Source: Dimargaris cristalligena
Lineage: Eukaryota > Kickxellomycota > Dimargaritomycetes > Dimargaritales > Dimargaritaceae
Assembly (NCBI GenBank): GCA_027576995.1
Contig: JANBQC010000325.1
Span: 1-31,406 of the forward strand
Direction of reading: 5' to 3'
DNA: 31,406 nucleotides
Part shown: in pieces, positions 1 to 8,298 of the stretch
Layout: each line of letters starts with the position of its first letter
Numbering within the stretch: position 1 is the stretch's first letter
Program-made: the position numbers and the translations under genes
Notes under the pieces: generated by a model
Told to the model about the DNA's origin: nothing
The model's database searches: none
The model's input: only the letters and a program-made list of their open reading frames with translations

Positions 1-50
1 CCTGGAGAAGCCACCCTGCCCTTTTGATATATTTTTGTTGTTCATTTTAG

Positions 51-348
51 TGGCCTGACACCACCACTCTGTGACAACGGGAGCATAGGATCCATCAACC
101 TGGAGTTGATTCCACTGTACCCCAGTACCGCCTCCGAGCACAGTTCCGATCCCATCCATATCGCCGAAGGACCGCTGCCCGAATTCGGTATGTTCCACCT
201 AGGTTCCTTGAGCCCTCCAAACCCGACGTCCGGTGACCCATCCAATCCCGAGCATAGCGCGGGGCTCAGCCCCAGCCCTAGTCCTGGGAGAGAGGTTCCT
301 CAAACCACCGGCCCAACAATGAGTGGGCTGATGTATTTCTTGACCTAG
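51..348 (+). CDS. Last exon of a gene entering from the left, product unknown
   Basis: A pyrimidine-rich tract ending TTCATTTTAG at position 50 looks like a 3' splice site. The frame opened after it (one base completing a codon, then GGC CTG ACA) stays open to the stop at 346-348, about 98 codons. The encoded tail is rich in Pro, Ser and Gly, with a PSPSPG-type stretch near the end, so it is probably a disordered C-terminus. An AATAAA at 385-390 lies about 40 bases after the stop and fits a polyadenylation signal. No domain is recognisable, and the upstream exons are outside the window. The opposite strand is also open at 42-245 but has no supporting splice or poly(A) signal. Confidence 0.45.
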
Positions 349-464
349 ACAACCCGAATCAAAACATGGTGATTGTATAAGTATAATAAATATAGCAGTG
401 TCTTGGGAATGAGTATGGCTAATTTACAGTAAAATGACCATCTCACGGGAAGGGAAGGTTGTGA

Positions 465-855
465 TTAATAATCATAACCAGCACTTTGCTGATGAATATC
501 AGGTAATCTATAGGTCTTCGCTGGTTGGTTATATTCAGAAAAATTATAATAGTAAACTTACATTATCGCTTTCGGAGTCGTACTTGTTGCTGAACAACAT
601 AGTTTGGGCCATTTTAATTACTTGGGCAACCGGGACGAAGTCATGTGGATTGGGATCCTTAGTGGCCATCTCAGGAACCTCCGGTGGGAGGTCTTTAGCA
701 AACTGCTCGAAAGGTTTTCTCAATAAAACTTGGTCGAGGCTTTTGGGGATCTCAATTTAGCTGGTCAATTGCCCGTCGTCATACTCGCTATTTGATCCAC
801 CGGACATGGTATTCCGAAGTACCATCGGGTCACTGGTGCCAGTTGGGTGTCCCAT
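465..855 (-). CDS. Small three-exon gene, 81-residue product, function unknown
   Basis: The proposed exons are 855-823, 750-562 and 488-465, joined by introns of 72 nt (822-751, donor GTACTT) and 73 nt (561-489, donor GTAAGT, acceptor TCATCAG). Both junctions fall between codons, and the total is 246 nt, or 82 codons including TAA. The central exon is the convincing part: it reads IPKSLDQVLLRKPFEQFAK and continues to SNKYDSESDN with no stop. The last exon adds only seven residues, ending GYDY. Unspliced, the ATG at 855 reads in the same frame but meets TAA at 759-757, which the first intron would remove. I recognise no family. If the first intron is not real, the gene carries an in-frame stop at codon 33 and may be broken. 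Confidence 0.45.
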
Positions 856-992
856 GTTGCTATAGTCAGGCGTGGTACTAAGGAAATTGGGTTAGGCTAA
901 AGGCACCGGTAACTTCAACCTCCAAGAGATGGCTATGGTGATATTCACATCGATTTAAGGGTGGATAGTGGGGGGATGGGGATGCTGGCTAA

Positions 993-1205
993 TTATTTCT
1001 TGGCATCGCGGCTCTTACGGTAGGCCTCAATATCTTTTTTAGCCACATACCAACCGGCACCCGCAGCAGCAGCCTTGGCTGCAAACGAACGGAAACCACA
1101 TTTGGTGAGCTGCTGGGAAGTAGCGGGTTCGGCAGGGTTAGTGTGAGACATACCGGCGGTAACAATGGCGGCCAGAATGAGAGCAGTCGCGAACAATAAC
1201 TTCAT
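993..1205 (-). CDS. Small secreted peptide, 70 residues
   Basis: The frame runs uninterrupted from ATG at 1205 to TAA at 993. The N-terminus (MKLLFATALILAAIVTAGMS) is a textbook signal peptide: a lysine, a hydrophobic core, then small residues around the expected cleavage site at about residues 17-20. The mature part has about 50 residues. It has one cysteine, an Ala/Gly stretch (residues about 43-52) and a charged end (KKDIEAYRKSRDAKK), so it is not a disulfide-rich peptide. A TATA box lies about 160 bases upstream on the same strand (1365-1374). No homologue is recognised. The Ala/Gly stretch followed by a basic helix could touch membranes, but that is speculation. It could be an extracellular peptide or a small envelope protein. 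Confidence 0.65.
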   Translation of the reverse strand: MKLLFATALILAAIVTAGMSHTNPAEPATSQQLTKCGFRSFAAKAAAAGAGWYVAKKDIEAYRKSRDAKK

Positions 1206-1364
1206 GGTGTACAGGTAGGTGCGTTAGGAAGTTGGTGGGTCGGGAGGCGATGGACAAGAATGATATTAAGTTGCTAAATACGAGCTGTTTGGGGAAATTG
1301 GCGGTGGAGGTGGTTGGGTGGATAAGTAGCCTGATTGGACAAACGCAAGGTGCGACTAGTGGAA

Positions 1365-1374
1365 TATTTATATA
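1365..1374 (-). promoter_or_regulatory. TATA box for the 70-residue secreted peptide
   Basis: On the minus strand this reads TATATAAATA, preceded by CCCCCG. It sits 160 bases upstream of the ATG at 1205, leaving room for a 5' leader of about 130 bases. Confidence 0.5.
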
Positions 1375-2272
1375 CGGGGGAATGGCGGAAAAGGACTGCC
1401 GGCGGTTACTCATTTATGGTGAGGGGCTTTGCATCACTGGATATGGTGGCCATAATACCAATTTATCGAGCAACACTGGTCAGCTCCATAATTTCGGCAA
1501 TAATTTCCAGTCTAGCCCGCTGAAGGGTGCACTGATGATTCTTCAAACGAGTGGCGCAGGTTAATTAAATGACCACCCTGGGCCTCACCTCCACTTCCAG
1601 GATATTCATGTACCTCAACAGTAGCGCAGCGGGTAATTGTGGTGGCGGACTTTGGCCCTAGTTAGTTCATGAAACTTGCATTAATTTTGTGAAGGGCGCC
1701 CCACTCCAAGCTGAGATCTCAGCCAACATCAGCCTCGATTCCGGCACCCTTTCCCAATAAGCTTCCTGGCCACTTCCATTTTCATTCGACACTATTAGTT
1801 TGCTATCAGCCCATACCGAATCCTAAGTCCGCCAAATGTCGAAGTTCTATAGATGGGCCAACATAGCTAAAAATATATATTTGGTCTAATATACCCTTGA
1901 GCTCGCCTCAACCGATTATAACTCTCGGGATTCGTCGAATTGGCGCAGTTTCACAATCTGTCCATATTGCATCAAGGACAGGGGGGTATAGAAGAAAACT
2001 ATAGCGACTCAGCTAAATTTAGAGCTCAGCTACTTGTGAAGGGCCTCCGCTGGCGTCATTGAAACCAAAATTCGAAAAAGACGGGAGGGGCTAATGGGTT
2101 TGCAAGGACTATCGCGGGGTAGGTAGTCCGCTTGTGTCTCCTACACCATACGGGTGGCGCTCATTTCGGCTCGGGACCTGTACCTTTAAGGACCTATTTT
2201 CGGACGAGTTGAACAATTTTACATTTCTTCTAATGTGTCTATTTTTTTCTCAGCATCTTATATCCGACTACA

Positions 2273-2412
2273 TTTCGGAGAAGTTCATTCAGGCTGTATA
2301 ATGAAAAATCCATTGGATGAGGCCAATATTACTGGTTAAAAGCTACTCTCACATATGTTCGCCCATACACATATTATGTAAAGACTGATACAGCTGGTTT
2401 GAATTTCATCCA
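2273..2412 (-). mobile_element. MITE copy A (reverse orientation, degraded ends)
   Basis: This is the reverse complement of the family seen at 2653, 14660, 17252 and 19773. It opens with a GAGAAGTTCATTCAGGCTGTATAA-like end and closes with CAGCTGGTTTGAATTTCATCC, the complements of the two terminal repeats. The interior TCCATTGGATGAGGCCAATATT matches the complement of copy B. The outermost bases are mutated, so the boundaries are approximate. Confidence 0.65.
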
Positions 2413-2652
2413 TTTGGATTGCCCTACTGACATTATCAATTTGGAATATTTTGCTGAAGGGAAAAATACAAATTATGTGGGTTCTAGAGCCTCAGTACTA
2501 AGTGCTTGTCTACTGGGGACCCTTTGGTGGTCAGGGCAGATAGGTTTTTGTTGTCCCTGAATACATTTATAGAGCAGTGTGATGTGTGAAACACTCTTTT
2601 GAAATATAATTGTTTGAAGAAGTCTAAAGGCTAAGAATGAGGGTGTAATGAT

Positions 2653-2792
2653 ATGGGTGAAATTCAGCCCAGCTATATAAGGGTTTGCATTATATGTGTA
2701 TGGGAGAATATATGGGAAATTTATTTTTAACTAGCAATATTGGCCGAATCTAATGGATTTTTCGTTATACAGCTTGGATGAACTTCTCCCAT
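2653..2792 (+). mobile_element. MITE copy B, about 140 bp
   Basis: The left end ATGGGTGAAATTCAGCC and the right end GGATGAACTTCTCCCAT form imperfect terminal inverted repeats of about 28 bp, including a shared AGCT(A/G)TATAA. TA lies at both outer edges, fitting a TA target duplication of the kind made by Tc1/mariner-type transposases. The interior has no coding capacity, so the element must have been moved by a transposase encoded elsewhere. Confidence 0.75.
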
Positions 2793-3611
2793 ATGGTACT
2801 CATTATTTCTGGCAGTAAGGCCCATATTAAATGAATAGGACTACTAGGCTACACTTGAATAATCTAACATTGGGGTGGTGGATGGGAAGCGGATAATATT
2901 ATGGTGTTATTCAATAGGGTAGTATAACATTTCTATTTGTTGTGAAGCAGCCGGGTCTGAAACTCTGGTCATTGCTATCCCATTATCTTGGCATTACTGC
3001 TACCACATCTACGTATCTATCTTCCCCTCCCCTTTCGGTTGCACCTTCGTTTGGTTGGCCCATATATATTCCCTATGGGTTTAATAGTAGGGTTATCTTA
3101 TTACTGGGATGGATCCCCTTTTAATTAAACTGGGCAACTGGCCGAGTTCCCCGATTTTGGCCTCCGAACCACAGTATCCGTTTAATGCCCTAACAATATG
3201 CAAAATATACAAAAAGAGTGGCGTTGGTTATCAAATTCAAGGCTATTTTAGGGCAACAACGCCCTCTCTTAGTAAATACACTGTATATACGCGGTTGCAA
3301 TGGACTTCTCTTCTATAGCAAAATTATACCCATAGCCCCTCCCCCTGTTCTTTCCTTTGCCATTATAATACAGAACGAAAGACCCAGGCCTTCCATGAAG
3401 GCACCGTTACACCGCTGGTCTATTCTATGGAAAAAGCGTACCAATGAACAACACACTGTGCTTTCCAAACCAATCCCGATAGACAGAACTAAAGGAGCCC
3501 CGATTGGCTTTTGCCCAAAATAAGGTTTACTAATGTGGGCTACTAGGGGGATGGTTGTATTGCCCCCTTTGTTTTTTCAACTGACAAAACTGCCGGTCTC
3601 GTTTTCATTCC

Positions 3612-3624
3612 ATATATATATAAA
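3612..3624 (+). promoter_or_regulatory. TATA box for the secreted protein at 3786
   Basis: An uninterrupted TATATATATAAA-type run is followed by CCCCTC, about 160 bases before the ATG at 3786. The spacing is the same as for the 70-residue peptide gene. Confidence 0.5.
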
Positions 3625-3785
3625 CCCCTCGACAAGTTGGTCTGTAATCTTTCCATTAAGTCTTTTCCCCCTTTTAATGCCATTCCAGCACCTTGACCAT
3701 ACCACTTCAACCCTTTATTTCGTGCTTTAAATAATTCACCCTACTCCCATTCCTCTCTAATCGCTGATTGTATATTGCAGTTATC

Positions 3786-4421
3786 ATGCGTTTATTTACC
3801 GCCATTGCCTGCTTTGCCTTGGCCTACACTACAAAGGGTTTTGCAAAGCCCTTGGGTTCTCAACATGATAGCGCCGAACACCGCCCCAGGACCCAACTCC
3901 TTTATCGCCGTGGCTATTTGAGCAATTGTTGGTACTTGGGTTACCCGAAGATCAACTGCAATTCACCCCCAGTGAGGCCCAGTCCCCAGGTCGATATCGC
4001 TACCACCGAGCCACCCGTGGAGGGCCACTCAAATGACCAGGGCGCTACCATCCCTGACTATCCCAAGGACCAGCCCAATATCTATACCAGTGAGCTGGAT
4101 ACCGGCGACAAGCATAATTCACTACCGGCTGGTCCGTTTGTTCCCAACGACTACCCAGCCAGACAACCTCCTAACATAACTGTTGATGACCACCGCGGTA
4201 TTGAAGGTCAACAACAAACAATTACTCAAAACCAAAGGGCCAACGAAAAGCCAACGATGGAAGGTGGAAACCTCCGACCTTCCAACAATCGGTTTAGCTC
4301 GTATAATGGCAGTTTGGATCCTGTATTTTCGAGAAGACAGTCTGTTAAACACATGTCCGAAGACTACGATGCTATGCTTGACGGCAGAACTACACAACCC
4401 GCGGACCCCACACTTATCTAA
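3786..4421 (+). CDS. Secreted Pro/Gln/Asn-rich protein, 211 residues, function unknown
   Basis: The start is the ATG at 3786, where a signal peptide begins (MRLFTAIACFALAYTTKGFA, cleavage expected near residue 20). An in-frame TTG at 3768 is not a credible start. The mature chain of about 190 residues is hydrophilic and low in order: many Pro, Gln, Asn and Asp, no transmembrane segment, and only two cysteines, close together (NCWYLGYPKINC). Sites such as PNITV and YNGSL allow N-glycosylation. It is a single exon ending TAA at 4419-4421, with a strong TATA box upstream. The family is not recognised. A cell-wall or effector-like secreted protein is the most that can be inferred. Codon use looks coding throughout, and the length is well above chance for this DNA. 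Confidence 0.7.
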   Translation: MRLFTAIACFALAYTTKGFAKPLGSQHDSAEHRPRTQLLYRRGYLSNCWYLGYPKINCNSPPVRPSPQVDIATTEPPVEGHSNDQGATIPDYPKDQPNIYTSELDTGDKHNSLPAGPFVPNDYPARQPPNITVDDHRGIEGQQQTITQNQRANEKPTMEGGNLRPSNNRFSSYNGSLDPVFSRRQSVKHMSEDYDAMLDGRTTQPADPTLI

Positions 4422-5388
4422 TGGCATGCCTACTCAAGGGCAGCTCTATCAAATCACGGGCGTACTGTGAATGGGCCTCGGCCCTGTGGTCGGTAGTCAG
4501 GGCCACCGTAATATCTATTTCGGGGACAGCCTCAATTTAGTTTGACAACACCCACTTTGGTGTGGAACCCCCTCCCTCTTTGACCCAGGTATATTTCCCC
4601 AATATACAACCTAACTATGCTGTCTTGCTTTTATGTCAGACTACCCAATAACCTTACTATAGTCTATTATATTACTAGTTTCGTAGGCCCACCCATGTTC
4701 ACAGAGTATAATAAAAACCATATTGCACATGTATTATATCAAAAGCACGTTGTTCAATCTCCGGTAATTATACCAAATCCATTCATAGTAAGCATAAATA
4801 TTGGACGGAGAGCCATATATCCAAAGATGTACGCCACCAAAAACAGAATAGGACTCTGGTATTGCTGTACCTTCACTAAATATAGTGACCACCACAGTTG
4901 CTTGTGGCCCATCCCTCGGCTCCCAAACTTTGGACCATGAGTTTGGCCGGCAAATTGAAAACCAACTATTGGAGCTACTATGGGGCGACTAAAAATAAAT
5001 ACATTTATTATCCAAAGTAAATTAATATCCTAATATAACCTATCCAAATATATGGATTCTCGGCTATTTTTTCAAATTCAGCACATATCCATTAAATAGC
5101 CTATATGGCCGATAATTTCGCGCTGCATTTTAGAAATTACATACTAGTGGGGGGATCGCTAGATTAAACATATAGGGACAATGGTATACGGAAGGTCTGG
5201 GATCCAGAATTCGGCACCTAATGGAGCCGAGAGGTAATGTTCCTCTAATACTTTTAAAAAAAAATGCATGCCGAGCCCCATTGCTAGCCATTTTTGAATA
5301 ACGTTATATCTGAACTATTTCCGAGGCTAGTTTAATATATTAAGAAAGGTATTTTATATAGATATAAAAATTGCCCAAAGCCGAGAAT
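4422..5388. other. Gap between convergent genes, nothing supported
   Basis: This lies between the stops of the secreted protein (+) and the sterol reductase (-). An ATG-initiated open frame of 107 codons at 4617-4940 (+) has no signal peptide, domain or poly(A) signal and is within chance length. The DNA is AT-rich with an A9 run near 5256. Confidence 0.4.
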
Positions 5389-6765
5389 TTAGTAGATGCC
5401 AGGAACAATCCGATACTTAACAATGCTACAGTATCGGTCCCAGTCCTGTTTGTACTTAAGCCGGCACTTATGATCATCCCGGCGCTCACGGTGAATTAAC
5501 AATATCCCAAAGTAGATTATGTAGAAGTAAGGGATGGGAGATCCGAAGCCAGTGGTGAGACACCAGGACAGCCCAAACAACCAATCGCCCAGGTAGTTAA
5601 TATGGCGGGCTAATCCCCACCAGCCGCTGATAAGCAGTTTACTGCCCGACTCGGTTTCAATGTATTTAAGACCACGCACCCGGGGGTCGTGCGGATTGGT
5701 GCGGAAGATGTTCTTTTGGCTATTGGATAACCGGAAGATGAGAAAGCTAGCGATACCCACAGCCACTACCAGGCCAGTCCCGACGGGACCCAAGAGCACG
5801 GGTTCGAGAGCCAGGTAACGGGCCTGGATGGAGAAGATAAAGGGCACCCAAGCCAGATCCCCGAAACTAAGCATCCAGCCGAAGCCGTCGGTGGTGACAT
5901 CCATGGTGGTCAAGACCGACGATTCGTAAATAAAGGTATCGAATGTGTACAGACCCTGCAAAAAGAAAATGAGGGCCATGGACTCCGTAATGTAGCCGTC
6001 CAATGCCTGCGCCTGCTTGATTAAGAAGGAGAAGTTGAGCACCAGCCAACCGATGATTCCTGGTCGTAATTCACAGAACACCTTGAGGTCGAGGGTGCCT
6101 CCCAAAACACGCGGATTGAGCTCGCGACCAATAAAGAAGTCGTAGAACCAATTCGAGGAATTGCCACCTAGGGCCAGCAGCACGGGGGGGTTCGCCGGCT
6201 TAGACTTGGCTTGAACCAGGGCCCGGGCTTCGGCCTCGGTAACCGAGACCGTCACGGAATGGTTGCGGAAGGAACGAACGTAAAGGAAGAGCGCTTGCAG
6301 GGTAGCAAAGAGCCAGGCCGCGGTTATCCAATGGACGAAATGGTCGGTGATGTAGATAAAGGGGGCGGGGCCATACACCCGGTGAAGAAGGAAAATTAAG
6401 CCACAGGTCACTAGTAGCGACCGGAACCCGTTGATACGGTAGGTTAAACGTTCGCCGGTGCGGAGCTCGGTACCAGGCACGAGGGAACCGGGGACCACAT
6501 AGTAAAGGACCACTAGATACAAGAACCAGCCAATGTACAGTAGGCAGACTTGGGCATTGAACAGTTCTGCTAGGGTGATGGCCTGGAGGCGGTTAACCAG
6601 TGCGGTGACAGACGACGGCGGGCATTGGCCAGGTTGTTCACAGGCGAAGTAGAGCAGATATGGCAGAAGGGAGGTGGTAAGGAATACAAAAGTCACCCCA
6701 ATGGGCCCGAAAAACTCGAAATGCGTGGTTCGCGGGTTGAGGAGGGTGGATTTTGGCCGGGCCAT
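5389..6765 (-). CDS. ERG24: Delta(14)-sterol reductase (C-14 sterol reductase), 458 residues
   Basis: This enzyme reduces the C14-C15 double bond left after C14 demethylation, using NADPH, in the endoplasmic reticulum during ergosterol synthesis. The sequence is hydrophobic with multiple membrane segments. The N-terminus has the family opening HFEFFGP (residues about 16-22). The central part has GRELNPR followed by ELRPG. The C-terminus holds the diagnostic block SGWWGLARHINYLGDW (residues 380-395) and then RRDDHKCRLKYKQDWDRYC, ending VPGIY. SGWWG with ARHINYLGD marks the ERG24/lamin-B-receptor branch rather than ERG4, which has a different residue pattern there. The length is as usual for fungal enzymes, it is a single exon, and the start is the ATG at 6765. 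This step is the target of morpholine fungicides (family knowledge). Paralogues exist in some fungi, so the symbol assumes the main copy. Confidence 0.93.
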   Translation of the reverse strand: MARPKSTLLNPRTTHFEFFGPIGVTFVFLTTSLLPYLLYFACEQPGQCPPSSVTALVNRLQAITLAELFNAQVCLLYIGWFLYLVVLYYVVPGSLVPGTELRTGERLTYRINGFRSLLVTCGLIFLLHRVYGPAPFIYITDHFVHWITAAWLFATLQALFLYVRSFRNHSVTVSVTEAEARALVQAKSKPANPPVLLALGGNSSNWFYDFFIGRELNPRVLGGTLDLKVFCELRPGIIGWLVLNFSFLIKQAQALDGYITESMALIFFLQGLYTFDTFIYESSVLTTMDVTTDGFGWMLSFGDLAWVPFIFSIQARYLALEPVLLGPVGTGLVVAVGIASFLIFRLSNSQKNIFRTNPHDPRVRGLKYIETESGSKLLISGWWGLARHINYLGDWLFGLSWCLTTGFGSPIPYFYIIYFGILLIHRERRDDHKCRLKYKQDWDRYCSIVKYRIVPGIY

Positions 6766-6993
6766 GACTGGGCCGGGTAATTAGTGTTTGGCTGGGAGGG
6801 AGAGAGAGTGCGCGCGCTGTGGATGGCAGTAATTGGAATCGAAAAGACTGAACGAGATAGGGGCGAGGTATCTGGTATGGATGGGAAAATACGTATTAGA
6901 ATCCCACAGGCAATGGTATTAAAGAAGGAGAAAGTGGGTAGTAAAATGGGGAGGGAGGGGGAGGCTAGCCACAGCCGGATAAAAGAGCGAGAG

Positions 6994-7002
6994 TATTTTA
7001 TA
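6994..7002 (-). promoter_or_regulatory. Possible TATA box of the sterol reductase gene
   Basis: TATAAAATA on the minus strand, about 230 bases before the ATG at 6765. The DNA between is pyrimidine-rich on that strand (CTCCCTCCCC near 6950), as often seen in fungal leaders. Confidence 0.35.
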
Positions 7003-8298
7003 TGTTAGTAAGAAGTAGCTGGTATAGAGAGCGCGGATTGGATTAAGGTTATAAATTACACGGTTAGAGTAGTAGTATTTGTAGTGGTTAGCGGGCCTTC
7101 TTGTCTTGAAGGGGAGGAGGTACATTCACATGGACATCGGCCCATTTCTGCACACTAAGTGGACTGTTTAAATGGCGTGTCTTTCTCAGCCAGTCGTACG
7201 GTATGGCATGATTATATGGTCCAATTTAGGCAACCTATCGAAATGGAATGGCGCGATACTGTTGCTCTTGCAACACACCTTTCCCTGCCCCAGCCCTGTT
7301 ACTTCCCCACCTCGACACTAACCGTACTGTACTAACAGACTCTGGTCGTTAACAGAAGAGAGCAGAACTTCTTCCGACCCTACCCTACACCCCCTAACTC
7401 CATTATACCATCACTGGACATGACTAGGAGGTAGTCAATGTAGGACTGGAGAGACGAAAATTTAATAAGCTGGCACGATAAAATGGTGGATATTGGGTTG
7501 AAAAGGGACAATTAGGGGAAGACTGGACCTATGGCGGCCCAATGGTAAGGATGCGGGCAACTTGGAATCCTAAAATATATGAATAGGGGGGATAATACAT
7601 GAGGGTGGTGTTGGGCAAAAGAGCCAGCGAATGATGATGAAAAAGCACGGTCTAGAGCCCAAATAAATAAGATCTGGGGGGAAAGAGGTGTAGTAGAAGA
7701 ACATTTGTAAGGAGTACTGGCTGCTGGGATAGCGGATGAAGGGCTTCAGTGTACCGTACAGGTTCCTGAAAGAGTGCAAAATACAGATGGGAGGCGTTGG
7801 TAAACAACCCGTAATTATAATCAATAGACACGTGCTTTTACATTGAGCAAATAGGTATGGGTGGATGTATAGCATTATGGTCCCAGATTAGTGGGTATGA
7901 TAAAACTAGTAATGGTAGTGGTAATAAAAGCGCTACAATTGGCTTATAAAGGGATAATATCAGCCAAATAAGAAACACCGACACCCGTCTCGCCAAAGCC
8001 AGAAAGACCTTTAACGGTAGGGTGGGGCTGAGTTTTGAACGGGGGCACTGTATAGAAAGCCTTGCTTTTGGCCTGCCAGTCTCATTCAATGTACACGGGT
8101 CCTGATGTCACAGACGTATTGCCATTGAGACTAATAATGTATGGGGAGCCACGGGCGTCGGTGGCATAATAGTGGAAAATAGGAAGTAATACAGAGTGCG
8201 TGCAGCTGGTGGTTAGTACATTAGCTGGGAACAACGATTAGACTCGCCCGGATTTGGAGTGTGGTGTGGGCTACAAGAGGTCAGTCGGGTCCTGAGGC
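7003..8298. other. Gap between sterol reductase and velvet gene, no supported gene
   Basis: The minus strand is open at 7570-7875 (from an ATG) and 7838-8089, rich in Leu, Ile and Pro. No domain or consistent splice pattern was found. A TTTATAAG at about 7945 on the minus strand could be a promoter element. Part of this DNA should be 3' untranslated sequence of the velvet gene. Confidence 0.35.

Larger units (their letters stand above)
1376..3611. other. Intergenic stretch with two inverted-repeat elements and no supported gene
   Basis: No reading frame here has a convincing start, signal or splice context. Open frames on the plus strand at 2942-3523 are 60-100 codons long, begin at non-ATG codons and look like chance. 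The stretch contains the facing element copies at 2273-2412 and 2653-2792, with CpG-free DNA between them. Confidence 0.5.

Noticed and set aside
757..759. Reassignment of TAA as a sense codon
   Set aside because: In-frame TAA codons at 757, 8744 and 19340 suggested it, but the sterol reductase, both small secreted-protein genes and others end in TAA, and each internal TAA can be placed in an intron.
434..760. Plus-strand open frame of 108 codons
   Set aside because: The opposite strand has a better coding exon with a GTAAGT donor and matching acceptor. The plus frame has no domain or signal.
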